Notes: generated by a model from the letters alone, not told the origin. A stretch of 64,000 nucleotides of DNA from Antedon mediterranea (GCF_964355755.1 NC_092670.1:1451001-1515000); one strand, 5' to 3'; counted from the first letter of the stretch, positions 38,101-49,673 are shown. Made by a program: numbers and translations.

Positions 38101-41100
38101 GTAACTTTTCCCGACTTCCGTCATATTCTTCATCAAACGCTTGTCGCAGTTCCTGTCATTTTATAAGAAATAAATGTTGTATTATTGTATTATATTACAT
38201 ATATATGTATCAAAGTTAAGTTGTTTTAGTTGTGTAGTGTTTATTGAGAAAGCCTATATTACCTGTACAAGTAAAGTGAATCGTTGTTTATCAATTGCTG
38301 GACTACCACGTGCTGCTGGATATTCCCAGTCTAAATCAAGCCCGTCAAAATTCCTTTCTCTAAGATATGTTATAGATGTAGATATGAAATGCTGTCGATT
38401 GGCTGACGTAGAGACCATAGCCGAAAACGGTGCCACTCCAAAGTTCCATCCTCCAATCGCCAACAGAACTTTTAAATCTGTATTCTGATTCTTTAATTCG
38501 TTTACCTTTAAAAAGAAATAGTGGGCTAAGTTTTAAGTAAAATGTAGGTTTGATGGGACTTATACCAGAAAGTGAAAGGCATTAATATAAATTGGTTTCA
38601 TGAGATTATTTAGGTATCACACAATACATTTTGTTAGAAAGTGTTATGTCAATTCATTTTATGTAATGATAATAGGTACCTTGGAATACATTCCTTGAGA
38701 CCAATCTGTGTCGTCATCATTCCATTCAAATGGTATCAACTCATGTTGAGCATTCATGTTAGCGAATGAGTAAACGATATGAGTACAAAGATACGGGTCA
38801 ATGTTGTCAGGAGTGAATGTACCAGAGCCCGCTCGATACTGCGCCCAGTTAGTATAGTAACATATCCTTTTATATGAAGACCCTATAGATAAACACATTA
38901 TTATTATTTGTAGAAATAAGGTGTTATGCTGTTTTGGATGAATCAGAATACATGCACATGTTATATAAATCTTAAATCAATGTTCATTAACTTGCAATTG
39001 TTTAAATTGTTTATAAATTGGTTTCTTTCTTTCAAAAATAGAATTGAGCAATTGCATATGATGGGTTTACCTTCGTTTGTGTGTCCATCTTCATTAATAG
39101 TTGTGGTTTCTAAAGTTTTAGTTTCTTCTGTAATTTCTGATACTACAGGATCTTCTGTTGGGTTTGTAATGACGTCATTTTCTAAATTAGTTTTGATAGC
39201 ATTTAATAATGGATATTCTCCTTCGTTGCAGTGACTGTTGCTAAAGTCATCTAAATCAATTGCCCAAACTATCACACCACCGTATCTGTTTTCTTTTATC
39301 CAATCCATCTGTAATATAAAAGTATACGTTTTTAATAGAATTGTAAATTTGTAATACAATGTTTTTGTCTCATAAGAATGAAGAATAATTTTAGTTCATG
39401 TACATCGACTGATTACCTTATTTGTTATACTTTGTATATCATCATATCCAACCCATTGATTACCATTGTAAGCATATGGTGATTGTAATACATCATCGAG
39501 TACAGAAGTTCCACCATTTTGTGAAAGATCACATATCTGTAGAATGTTTAATAGGTTTAATCAATATTACTCTACGTTACTGTACACAAATATATAAATC
39601 CAATGACACTCATTAAATAGAAAGCTTTGATTATAATTAAACTATGTTTACCCCTTTTAAGAATGGACTAACTTGTCTAATTTTCTCCCAAGTCCCTATT
39701 CTCCGGCACAAGTGAAAATACTTACTTCATAGTAAGCCATAAATCCTGCCTCTCCAGTGTAAGTCCCTGGAGTACCTCCTCCATTAGTCGGTGCTCCAAG
39801 TCCTGTAGCTGAAGTTGATAATGTAAAAGAACGTCCATATGTACCAATACCAATCATTAACTTGTTGCCTGGAACTCCTCCATCTGACCACATTGTCGCT
39901 GCGTAAGACTAAATTAATTTGGTAATAATTATATTTATTTACCATTACAATCTTTCTTTGTTCTTAATTTATTATCTTGTGATGATATATTTTAAAACTT
40001 ACAACTGTCGTCGTTTGGTCCTGGCCTGGTGGAGCGAATAAGGCGCTATGATGACCAGTTTGTGATTCCCACGATCCATGTAAATCATACGACATGATTC
40101 CTATCCAATCCAAGTGTCTAAATAATCAAAACATGACATTTTCATTAATAAAAGTAGACAATAAATCTCAGGACTGAATTATTATTGAATACTTTCTCCA
40201 AAACTTACTTTGCTATTTCTGCCATTTCATATCCATTTGTAGCAGTTTCTTGTCCAGCTGATACTGCTGCCGTAATAAGTAACTTTTCCCGACTTCCGTC
40301 ATATTCTTCATCAAACGCTTGTCGCAGTTCCTGTCATTTTATAAGAAATAAATGTTGTATTATTGTATTATATTATATATATATGTATCAAAGTTCAGTT
40401 GTTTTAGTTGTGTAGTGTTTATTGAGAAAGCCTATATTACCTGTACAAGTAAAGTGAATCGTTCTTTATCAATTGCTGGACTACCACGTGCTGCTGGATA
40501 TTCCCAGTCTAAATCAAGCCCGTCAAAATTCCTTTCTCTAAGATATGTTATAGATGTAGATATGAAATGCTGTCGATTGGCTGACGTAGAGACCATAGCC
40601 GAAAACGGTGCCACTCCAAAGTTCCATCCTCCAATCGCCAACAGAACTTTTAAATCTGTATTCTGATTCTTTAATTCGTTTACCTTTAAAAAGAAATAGT
40701 GGGCTAAGTTTTAAGTAAAATGTAAGTTTGATGGGACTAATACCAGAAAGTGAAAGGCATTAATATAAATTGGCTTCATGAGATTATTTAGGTATCACAC
40801 AATACATTTTGTTAGAAAGTTTTATGTCTATTCATTTTATGTTTGATTTTTTTCTTGTAGTTTACCTATTGATTTAAACATAATGTAATGATAATAGGTA
40901 CCTTGGAATACATTCCTTGAGACCAATCTGTGTCGTCATCATTCCATTCAAATGGTATCAACTCATGTTGAGCATTCATGTTAGCGAATGAGTAAACGAT
41001 ATGAGTACAAAGATACGGGTCAATGTTGTCAGGAGTGAATGTACCAGAGCCCGCTCGATACTGCGCCCAGTTAGTATAGTAACATATTCTTTTATATGAA

Positions 41101-44100
41101 GATCCTAGTAGATAAAAACGGTATTACATATATAAGTGAAGAAGTAATCTGTTATTCGCAGATTTTGATAAGTTATGCAAACCTGATTAAGTTATGTATT
41201 TATCTGTTTTTAAAGATATAGTTTTCTACCAATGATAACATTTTTGAACACTTTACTAACCCCAGTTGCCATCTGATTTGCTTGTGTGTCTGGCTGTTGT
41301 TTGCACGTTCTCTGTTGTTGGTTTTGCTGTCATCGTTTCTCCTACTTTGGTAGGGTCTACTGCTGTCGTTATTTCTTCTCCAATTGTTTCTGCTGAAGTT
41401 TGATCTATTAATGTAGTTGGTTCTGCTACAGTTGTTGGTTCACCTGAAGTTGTTTTTACTGTAGTTGTTTGCTCTGATATTGTAGTTGGATCTACTGATG
41501 TGGGTTCTGCTTCAGTTGTTTGTTCTGATGTTGTTAGTTCTGCTTCAGTTGGATTTACTGATGGGGGTTTTGATTCAGTTGTTTGTTCTAAAGTTGTTAG
41601 TGCTACTGTAGTTGGATCTTGTGATGTTGATAGTTGTTCTTCAATTGTTTGTTTTGATGTTGTTAGTGCTAATGTAGTTGGATCTTCTGATGTGGGTTCT
41701 GCTACAGTTGTTTGTTCTGATGTTGTTAGTGCTAATGTAGTTGGATCTTCTGATGTTGTTAGTTTTGCTACAGTTGTTTGTTCTGATGTTGTTTGTGCCA
41801 CTGTAGTTGGATCTTCTGATGTTGTTTGTGCCACTGTAGTTGGATTTTCTGATGTTGTTAGTTCTGCTTCAGTTGTTTTTTCTGATGTTATTAGTGCTAC
41901 TGTACTTGAATCTTCTGATGTTGTTAGTTCTGCTTCAGTTGTTTGTTCTGATGTTGTCAGTGCTACTGTAGTTGAATCTTCTGATGTTGTTAGTTCTGCT
42001 TCAGTTGTTTGTTTCGATGTTGTTAGTGCTACTGTAGTTAAATCTTCTGATGTTGTTAGTTCTGTTTCAGTTGTTTGTTCTGATGTTGTTAGTGCTACTG
42101 TACTTGGATCTTCTGATGTTGATAGTTGTGCTTCGGTTGTTTGTTCTGATGTTGTTAGTGCCACTGTAGTTAGATCTTTTGCTGTTGTGGGTTCTGATTC
42201 AGTTGTTTGTTCTGATGTTGTTAGTGCTACTGTAGTTGGATCTTCTGATGTTGATAGTTGTGCTTCGGTTGTTTGTTCTGATGTTGTTAGTGCCACTGTA
42301 GTAAGATCTTTTGCTGTTGTGGGTTCTGATTCAGTTGTTTGTTCTGATGTTGTTAGTGCTACTGTAGTTGGATCTTCTGATGTTGATAGTTGTGCTTCGG
42401 TTGTTTGTTCTGATGTTGGTAGTGCTACTGTAGTTGGATTTACTGATGTTGTTAGTTCTGCTTCAGTTGTTTGTTCTGAGGTTGTTAGTGCTACTGTAGT
42501 TGGATCTCCAGATGTTGTTAGTTCTGCTTCAGTTGTTTGTTCTGATGTTAGTGCTACTGTAGTTGGATTTACTGATGTCGTGGGTTCTGTTTCAGTTGTT
42601 TGTTCTGATGTTGTTAGTGCTACTGTAGTTGAATCTTCTGATGTTGTTAGTTCTGCTTCAGTTGTTTGTTCTGATGTTAGTGCTATTGTAGTTGGATTTA
42701 CTGATGTTGTGGGTTCTGCTTCAGTTGTTTGTTCTGATGTTGTTAGTACTACTGTAGTTGGATTTACTGATGTTGTGGGTTCTGATTCAGTTGTTTGTGG
42801 TAATGCTGTTAGTGCTACTGTAGTTGGATCTTTTGATGTTGATAGTTGTGCTTCAGTTGTTTGTTCTGATGTTGTTAGTGCTATTGTAGTTAGATCTTTT
42901 GATGTTGTGGGTTCTGCTTCAGTTGTTTGTTCTGATGTTGTTAGTGCTACTGTAGTTGAATCCTCTGATGTTTTGGATTCTGCTTCAGTTGTTTGTTCTG
43001 ATGTTGTTAGTACTACTGTAGTTGGATTTACTGATGTCGTGGGTTCTGTTTCAGTTGTTTGTTCTGATGTTGTTAGTGCCACTGTAGTTAGATCTTTTGA
43101 TGTTGATAGTTCTGTTTCAGTTGTTTGTTCCGATGTTGTTAGTGCCACTGTAGTTAGATCTTTTGATGTTGTGGGTTCTGCTTCAGTTGTTTGTTCTGAT
43201 GTTGTTAGTGCTACTGTAGTTGAATCCTCTGATGTTTTGGATTCTGCTTCAGTTGTTTGTTCTGATGTTGTTAGTACTACTGTAGTTGGATTTACTGATG
43301 TTGTGGGTTCTGATTCAGTTGTTTGTGGTAATGCTGTTAGTGCTACTGTAGTTGGATCTTCTGATGTTGATAGTTGTGCTTCAGTTGTTTGTACTGTAGT
43401 TAGATCTTTTGATGTTGTGGGTTCTGCTTCAGTTGTTTGTTTTGATGTTGTTAGTGCTACTGTAGTTGAATCCTCTGATGTTGTGGGTTCTGCTTCAGTT
43501 GTTTGGTCTGATGTTGTTAGTTCTGCTTCAGTTGTTTGTTCTGATGTTGTTGGTGCTACTGTAGTTGGATTTACTGATGTTGATAGTTGTGCTTCGGTTG
43601 TTTGTTCTGATGTTGTTGGTGCTACTGTAGTTGGATTTACTGATGTTGTTAGTTCTGCTTCAGTTGTTTGTTCTGATGTTGTTAATGCTACTGTAGTTGG
43701 ATTTACTGATGTTGTTAGTTCTGCTTCAGTTGTTTGTTCTGATGTTGTTAGTGTCACTGTAGTTAGATCTTTTGCTGTTGTGGGTTCTTCTTCAGTTGTT
43801 TGTTCTGATGTTGTTAGTGGTACTGTAGTTGGATCTTCTGATGTTGATAGTTGTGCTTCAGTTGTTTGTTCTGATGTTGTTAGTGCCACTGTAGTTAGAT
43901 CTTTTGCTGTTGTGGGTTCTGCTTCAGTTGTTTGTTCAGATGTTGTTAGTGCTACTGTAGTTGAATCTTCTGATGTTGTGGGTTCTGATTCAGTTGTTTG
44001 TTCTGATGTTGTTAGTGGTACTGTAGTTGGATCTTCTGATGTTGATAGTTGTGCTTCAGTTGTTTGTTCTGATGTTGTTAGTGCCACTGTAGTTGGATCT

Positions 44101-47100
44101 TCTGATGTTGTGGGTTCTGCTTCAGTTGTTTGTTCTGATGTTGTTAGGGCTACTGTAGTTGGATCTTCTGATGTCGATAGTGCTACTGTAGTTGGATTTA
44201 CTGATGTTGATAGTTGTGCTTCAGTTGTTTGTTCTGAGGTTGTTAGTACTACTGTAGTTGGATTTACTGATGTTGTGGGTTCTGATTCAGTGGTTTGTTC
44301 TGATGTTGTTAGGTCTGCTTCAGTTGTTTGTTCTGATGTTGTTTGTTCTGCTTCAGTTGTTTGTTCTGATGTTGTTAGATCTTTTGCTGTTGTGGGTTCT
44401 GCTTCAGTTGTTTGTTCTGATGTTGTTAATGCTACTGTAGTTGAATCTTCTGATGTTGTTAGTTCTGCTTCAGTTGTTTGTTCTGATGTTAGTGCTATTG
44501 TAGTTGGATTTACTAATGTTGTTAGTTCTGCTTCAGTTGTTTGTTCTGAGGTTGTTAGTGCTTCAGTTGTTTTTTCTGATGTTAGTGCTATTGTAGTTGG
44601 ATTTACTGATGTTGTGGGTTCTGATTCAGTTGTTTGTTCTGATGTTGTTAGTGGTACTGTAGTTGGATCTTCTGATGTTGATAGTTGTGCTTCAGTTGTT
44701 TGTTCTGATGTTGTTAGTGCCACTGTAGTTAGATCTTTTGCTGTTGTGGGTTCTGCTTCAGTTGTTTGTTCTGATGTTGTTAGTGCTACTGTAGTTGGAT
44801 TTACTGATGTTGTGGGTTCTGATTCAGTTGTTTGTGGTAATGCTGTTAGTGCTACTGTAGTTGGATCTTCTGATGTTGATAGTTGTGCTTCAGTTGTTTG
44901 TACTGTAGTTAGATCTTTTGATGTTGTGGGTTCTGCTTCAGTTGTTTGTTGTGATGTTGTTAATGCTACTGTAGTTGGATTTACTGATGTTGTTAGTTCT
45001 GCTTCAGTTGTTTGTTTTGATGTTGTTAGTGCTACTGTAGTTGAATCATCTGATGTTGTGGGTTCTGCTTCAGTTGTTTGGTCTGATGTTGTTGGTTCTG
45101 TTTCAGTTGTTTGTTCTGATGTTGTTAGGGCTACTGTAGTTGGATCTTCTGATGTCGATAGTGCTACTGTAGTTGGATTTACTGATGTTGATAGTTGTGC
45201 TTCAGTTGTTTGTTCTGATGTTGTTAGTGCTACTGTAGTTGGATCTTCTGATGTTGTTGGTTCTGTTTCAGTTGTTTGTTCTGATGTTGTTAGGGCTACT
45301 GTAGTTGGATCTTCTGATGTCGATAGTGCTACTGTAGTTGGATTTACTGATGTTGATAGTTGTGCTTCAGTTGTTTGTTCTGATGTTGTTAGGGCTACTG
45401 TAGTTGGATCTTCTGATGTCGATAGTGCTACTGTAGTTGGATTTACTGATGTTGATAGTTGTGCTTCAGTTGTTTGTTCTGAGGTTGTTAGTACTACTGT
45501 AGTTGGATTTACTGATGTTGTGGGTTCTGATTCAGTTGTTTGTTCTGATGTTGTTAGGTCTGCTTCAGTTGTTTGTTCTGATGTTGTTTGTTCTGCTTCA
45601 GTTGTTTGTTCTGATGTTGTTAGGGCTACTGTAGTTGGATCTTCTGATGTTGATGGTGCTACTGTAGTTGGATCTCCTGATGATGTAGATTCTGCTACAG
45701 TTGTTGGATCCACTGATGCTGTTAGTGTTACCGTAGTTGAATCTATAGATGTAGTTGGTTTTGCTGCTGTAGTTGTTTTTTCTGTCGTTGATTGCATTTC
45801 GACAGCAGTAGTAGTAGTAGTACACGCTGGCACGTTGTCAATCCAATCACAGGTTCCTAGTACTTCATTAAATCCTAAACCAGCAGCACACGGATGATGA
45901 ATTTCAACGAGATAACAAGAGTAATACTTGGTGCAATCAGTCGGATCGACGTGGTATGTTAAACCAGTTGGTTTTCCATTACAAGTGAATGTTGTGTCAG
46001 AATCAGGAGTACAGTCCACATTAAAAGAATGATCACAGTTGTTGATTTCTTCATTAAAGTATGACGTTCCACAGGATAAATGTGATGTTTCTGCTTGACA
46101 TTGATAGTAATGCGTGCAGTCGTCAGGGTCTGTGTAATAACCAGTTTGGTGATCCCAACATGAAAATATCTCAATACTATCTATCGTAGTTGGTTGGAGG
46201 GTAGGTTGTTGTTCTAATGTAGTCGGATCTAACGTAGTTTGCTCCGATATTGTTTGATCTAATGCTGTAGTTTGAGCGGGTGTAGTTTGTTCAGCCGTAG
46301 TGTGTACTTGTGTGGTAGTCTGTGCTGCAGCTTCTGTAGGCTCTGGGCATCCATCTACATTATAAATCCAATCACAATAGCCGTAAGTTTCACTGAAAGC
46401 TAGACCAGCACCACATGTTAACTGATTCTGTACTAAATTACATGTATAGTACTGCGTACAGTCTGCAGGATCAACGTAATAATTATAGCCTGCTGGTTTG
46501 TCTCTACACGTGAATGTTGCCCCGGAAGTTGACGTGCAAGATACACTTGAAGCCCAGTTGCAAGTACTGATTGCTTCATCGAAGTAAAATTGTGATGATC
46601 CACATGAAAGGTGTTGCATATCCGTTTGGCATTGATAATAGCTCGTACAGTCGTCTGGATCTTTGTAGTTCCCGGTTCCATAATCCCAGCAGGAGAATTC
46701 ATTTGCTCCTATGGGAATATTATCAACGCTCATTGGTTAAAAAACAGCAATTTTATTATTAATTTGATTATGTAAATAATACATTTGTGTTTGTTCCTTT
46801 CATTATTATACAACATAAAGTAACCAAAAAAAAGCCCAAAATTTGCAATATTGAACTTGTGGGAAAATCAAACCAAAATTCCAATTAAAAAAAATGGATT
46901 TGGTAGGAGGAGATGTAGATGAAAAAAATAATCAGCATGGATCTTACAATAGAAAAATACATTTTCTGTGGTTGTAAGTCCTATTAAAAAATAACAAAAA
47001 CGTACTTCTACATTAATACTACTGTATTGTACTATAATATACATTTGGATTTGGTTAACGAAGCTTATAGGAAGACAGTTTATATGACATGAATTTGTAA

Positions 47101-49017
47101 ATAATTACTTACGAGCATAGTTCAGGAAGCATGTAGGGATCAATGATATACTGATGATAAATGTCACTATAATCTATGAGGATATATAAATAAATAAGTA
47201 TAAATAAATAAATATAAGTAAACTAATTACTACCGTACCCATCCTACAATCCCGCAAGGACGTATATCCTATCGCGTGTGATTGGTCAAAGCGTTGTGCT
47301 TACGTCATTCCTAGTGGGAATCAAGCTTTACAAGTGTGATAACAAATATTCTACTGTACCTTGCTATTATTTTGTAGTTTTTAACTCATAATCATTTGTT
47401 GAACCATGTTCAAATGAAAAAATTTATCCACGATTGTAAATAGAGTTTTCTACTTTATTTCCATAGCTTTTGAAATATGATCTTCTCTTAAAAGTCATTG
47501 GATGTTTTTTTTTTAAATTTAACAGATATCAGTTTCTGTCCAAACGCGAAGAAAAATAAGTATTTTTAGCCAAGATCAACAGTCAGATACACAATTCTAA
47601 AACCATCAAAGTTCCTTTATTTATTTATTTTTATTTCACATTGAATTGTGATATGAACTGTGACATGTCATAGTTAATCCTATTCGAGATTGTTATTGAA
47701 CAGGTAAGTAAGTAAGTAAGTAATATTTATTGCTTTCCAAATACAGTACAAATAAATAAAACAGTATAATGTAAATGAAATAAAAAGAGAAACAATTAAA
47801 TATAAAAATACAAGACTAGACAAGAAAATAAGCATGGAAAGCAGGGGATGGCCCTTTAAGCCCAGAGGCTTGTTTCCAAAGGGGTCCCTTTCATTGGGCG
47901 GAAGAATATCAAAGAACTGGTCACGTTTTGTGAACTTCCGCTCAACATATTTAAACATATCATTTGTCTATCTTTCAAGCTTATGATGAAAAATATTTCT
48001 TAATATGTTTGTGTTCGTAAACCTTCTCTTTCTAATGTGGACACACGCTTGCAAAGAAAAAGCGAAATATCCTGGCGCTCGCGGATTGAAAGGATGATAA
48101 CGTCTTACGTATTGCGCCTTATTGTTGTGTTCCCTCAATACGATATGATACACAACAAACACTCAGAATATGTATACGCTTGTAAAGAAGTCGTTAATCA
48201 TCGCGCGCGCCCTGAAAGTATTTATGACACTCATTTTTAAATAGTATGAAAGCACGACCTCAGGTTTATAAACACATGCCATGACAGCCCAATTTGGAAG
48301 TCGGTATTAATCCACGCTATAAATAAAGTTTCTATGGTTGCAATAATACGTCATATAACTAATACAAAAACAAGTTTGGACTTATGGGAAAATATACCAT
48401 CATGGCCACGACTGTTTGCGACCTTCTTTTTGACTTACCATACATTGTTTATGATTACACAAATAAGGCTATAGGCTATATGAAACAATGATAAACTAAC
48501 AATACGTTTTATTATTATTATTATTATCAATCGTGACGTCCAAGAGTTATCTAATGGTTCGACACAATTATTATGCATTGTATAATACTGTATTACAATT
48601 CTTCATTGTGTCATAGGATAAGCAATGCTTATGTAGGACACAAGGATAAATATGCATTTGTATTATACTGTATTACAATTCTTCATTGTGTCATAGGATA
48701 AGCAATGCTTATGTAGGACCATAGAGATATTATATCTCTATGGTAGGACACAAGGATAAATATGCATTTGTATTATTCTTCAACTTGTCCCAAGATTACC
48801 AAAATAATGATAAAACTAAAACTCAAGAAACAAATCCATTGCTAAAGTTGTCGAAATAATTTAAGGGCTCATCGGGTGTGAGATTTAGTTATATATTTCA
48901 TATTAGTTTAGTTTATCGTCAACTTGGTCAGTGTCACGTCTATTAGCACCCTGGCAATATGTCGCGAAATCCAAAATATAAATACATTTTAATTAAATTT
49001 AAATATCTTACCTCCAT
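23128..49017 (-). CDS. Giant membrane mucin with six GH18 chitinase modules
   Basis: Predicted protein of about 4,900 aa. Order: signal peptide (ATG GAG at 49012-49017 joined to 47113-47173); one 5.4-kb exon (41261-46708) with four CBM14 and a mucin region; six GH18 modules of seven exons each (41104 down to 28173); CBM14 pair 27577-27957; SEA1 27213-27337 and 26748-26955; Thr-rich linker 26219-26458; SEA2 25930-26054 and 25441-25666; EGF 25151-25267; TM 24712-24965; tail 24177-24254 and a last exon. Domain-border junctions are phase 1, so the 41.1-kb and 28.2-kb borders join in frame. CBM14 domains bind chitin and GH18 hydrolyses it; SEA plus TM is typical of tethered mucins. The last exon starts at 23259 (stop at 23128, total 14,736 coding bases) or at 23278 (stop at 23201). 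One gene is strongly favoured over separate chitinases, as no other start or stop is present. Module B has a mutated donor. Confidence 0.8.
23457..23985. repeat. 53-bp minisatellite, about 10 copies
   Basis: Tandem units beginning ggttgaccatcatgatgtaa and ending ctgctgccgcc, in the last intron of the mucin-chitinase gene. Variants (cttcatg for catcatg, aacaaac for caaaaac) are shared by neighbouring units. Confidence 0.95.
24177..27957 (-). CDS. Membrane anchor part of the mucin-chitinase (CBM14x2, SEA, SEA, EGF, TM)
   Basis: C-terminal extracellular stem and anchor of the giant gene. The 27577-27957 exon holds two CBM14 domains with six Cys each, close relatives of domains 1 and 2 in the big exon. 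Each SEA domain is split over two exons at the same place (phase 0) and has the family PGS motif ([23 protein letters not shown]), the site where many SEA domains self-cleave. EGF has six Cys. The TM exon carries [18 protein letters not shown], then basic RQRVLMRMR as stop-transfer, and a Ser/His-rich tail. Confidence 0.85.
24470..24645. mobile_element. Possible LINE 3' tail
   Basis: A stretch with gtcggacctcttgttacgag and an ending taaccaataaatattattatta in the intron before the second tail exon. The style is that of a non-LTR 3' end, but no coding part is left. Confidence 0.3.
28173..30142 (-). CDS. GH18 module F (last)
   Basis: Seven-exon chitinase module joined upstream to module E and downstream to the CBM14 pair at 27957. 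The catalytic motif [10 protein letters not shown] is intact. The Thr-rich linker after the barrel differs from the others and is three residues shorter; the donor is GTCAGT. Divergence at this edge fits a module that is exchanged less with its neighbours. Confidence 0.85.
30331..32357 (-). CDS. GH18 module E
   Basis: Complete seven-exon module with catalytic [17 protein letters not shown] and VWAIDLDDF. Intron 1 has the 49-bp insertion (about 32093-32141) otherwise found only in module A. It is linked in phase to modules D and F. Confidence 0.88.
32546..34524 (-). CDS. GH18 module D
   Basis: Complete seven-exon module, catalytic [10 protein letters not shown] intact. It has small private changes (APFSGMV for APFSAMV, AGKETA for AGQETA, DKERF for DKQRF). 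Its intron 1 resembles that of module F. Confidence 0.88.
34713..36703 (-). CDS. GH18 module C
   Basis: Complete seven-exon module. It reads [12 protein letters not shown] where the others read [12 protein letters not shown], and APINGGG for APTNGGG. The catalytic D-x-x-D-x-D-x-E residues are kept. The exon 5 donor is GTAGGT, still valid. Confidence 0.88.
36892..38882 (-). CDS. GH18 module B, with broken exon 5 donor
   Basis: The seven exons are recognisable and the catalytic [10 protein letters not shown] is intact. The donor of exon 5 (exon 37547-37729) is TT instead of GT because base 37546 is a where all other modules have c (plus strand). Read-through stops after LSIFTCAGE. Exon 5 has 183 bases, so skipping it would keep frame but remove 61 residues of the barrel. 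It could also be an assembly error. Confidence 0.75.
39071..41104 (-). CDS. GH18 module A (first)
   Basis: Exons 40902-41104, 40441-40683, 40209-40330, 40003-40117, 39726-39908, 39417-39536 and 39071-39308, total 1,224 bases (408 residues). Barrel start [12 protein letters not shown]; motif [10 protein letters not shown]; catalytic [10 protein letters not shown] with Glu as proton donor by family knowledge; [18 protein letters not shown]. The first exon starts in phase 1 and joins the end of the mucin exon (41261) across a 156-bp intron. A Thr/Glu-rich linker of about 25 residues ends the module. Confidence 0.9.
41261..46708 (-). CDS. N-terminal CBM14 and mucin exon of the giant gene
   Basis: A single 5,448-base exon, phase 1 at both ends. 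Four CBM14 domains each with six Cys (starts [36 protein letters not shown]); pairs 1-2 and 3-4 are joined by a short Thr/Gln linker. Then about 1,500 residues of Thr/Ser-rich repeats with a 22-residue theme ([10 protein letters not shown] then TTSxxPTTVAL). Pro and Glu are frequent and Cys absent. By analogy this is an O-glycosylated stalk. It ends KSDGNWG, completed by the first GH18 exon. Confidence 0.92.
41500..45690. repeat. 66-bp coding VNTR of the mucin region
   Basis: Imperfect 66-bp units with higher-order blocks, for example the same three-unit run around 44150-44250, 45120-45210, 45290-45390 and 45410-45480. Shortened units occur. Copy number is likely variable between individuals. 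Confidence 0.9.
47250..47335. mobile_element. Degraded MITE related to 1271-1432
   Basis: Retains gcaaggacgta, gtgattggtcaaagcgttg and tcctagtgggaatcaagctt in the same order as the element in lectin A, but the left TIR is truncated. Confidence 0.6.
47695..48165 (-). mobile_element. LINE 3' end with (ACTT)n tail
   Basis: On the minus strand, decayed coding text is followed by ggcttaaagggccatcccc, a T-rich UTR, then gcaataaatattacttacttac. The tail marks the 3' end of a non-LTR retrotransposon. Confidence 0.5.
48574..48772. repeat. 79-bp direct duplication
   Basis: Two copies containing tactgtattacaattcttca and tcataggataagcaatgctt. The second is split by a palindromic insert, catagagatattatatctctatg. 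Confidence 0.9.
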
Positions 49018-49284
49018 GACAAATGGTAAAAGAACAGCAAACAGAAAAACAAAACTCCTTCCTTTCCAAATTGAATGATAATCTGAAACTTTCACCGATT
49101 TGATTCTGGTAATCACTGGAGCAAATATATTGACATTTATAGGCCAAGCTTTGTTATTCTTAGTACGCTCTTTTACCTTTGTCACACTGGGTGAAATTTA
49201 ACAATTAAATTTGTGTAACTAATCGCTAAGACACGTGTATAACAACACAGAAAAGAAAGACACTATAAAGCCTGTCAAATGTCG

Positions 49285-49425
49285 AGTTACTTTTGTTTAC
49301 GGTGTACCGGTTTAATAAGTATAGAACAACAAAACATGATATTTATAATCATCCGCTCTTAAATATTTCCATATGCGGAGAGGTGACTCAAAAATAAATA
49401 ATCCATATATAAAACAGAGACGCAA
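49285..49425. repeat. 140-bp duplicated segment, copy 1
   Basis: Matches 53283-53415 in the same orientation (tgtaccggtttaataagtat, cgctcttaaatatttccata, tatataaaacagagac). The last piece includes a TATA-like string. Confidence 0.85.
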
Positions 49426-49673
49426 TTTTGTTAAATAAAAATGACCAGGTGTTGTTTTCAGACAGTTTTCCAAAATTTGCTAGTGTACCAGTTGACTACA
49501 TTCGGCTCGAACTGGTAGAGAACAGGTTATCAGAACTATCTAGTCAACTAAAAATACAAAATAAAATAACAGAGCAAACTTAAAGTTTGGAAAAAAACTG
49601 GTAAAGTTTGCTAGATCACAAGGTTGTCTTCTTAAACTCTGAGTTTGCTCAAGTTAAAGATTCCCATGTATTA

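Larger units (their letters stand above)
28173..41104. repeat. Tandem array of six GH18 modules, period about 2.17-2.22 kb
   Basis: Six units with nearly identical exons and introns. Equivalent points (the start of the catalytic ORF) lie at 40641, 38463, 36284, 34117, 31902 and 29735. Length differences are due to small intron indels, such as a 49-bp stretch present only in units A and E. Confidence 0.97.
46709..49011 (-). other. 5' introns of the mucin-chitinase gene
   Basis: They contain the signal-peptide exon 47113-47173, reading [18 protein letters not shown]. The initiating ATG GAG sits on a separate exon ending at 49012 with donor gtaaga. The remainder is AT-rich intron with a half MITE, a LINE 3' end and a tandem duplication listed separately. 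Confidence 0.6.

Noticed and set aside
30186-39234. Repeated plus-strand ORFs of 64-104 codons in every GH18 unit
   Set aside because: They are antisense to GH18 exons and introns and repeat only because the unit repeats.
28173-41104. Six separate tandem chitinase genes
   Set aside because: No module has a signal peptide, promoter-like spacer, stop codon or poly(A) signal. Introns between modules are the same short size as those within them, and all junctions keep phase 1.
43000-43100. Frameshift in the mucin exon
   Set aside because: The frame is open from 46708 to 41261 without a stop; apparent irregularities are shortened repeat units with lengths divisible by three.
41500-45897. A 1,465-codon open frame on the plus strand
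   Set aside because: It is the antisense of the mucin repeats. Its Val/Ser/Asp monotony mirrors the Thr/Ser/Glu codons. The minus frame has CBM14 domains and matching splice phases, and this one has none.
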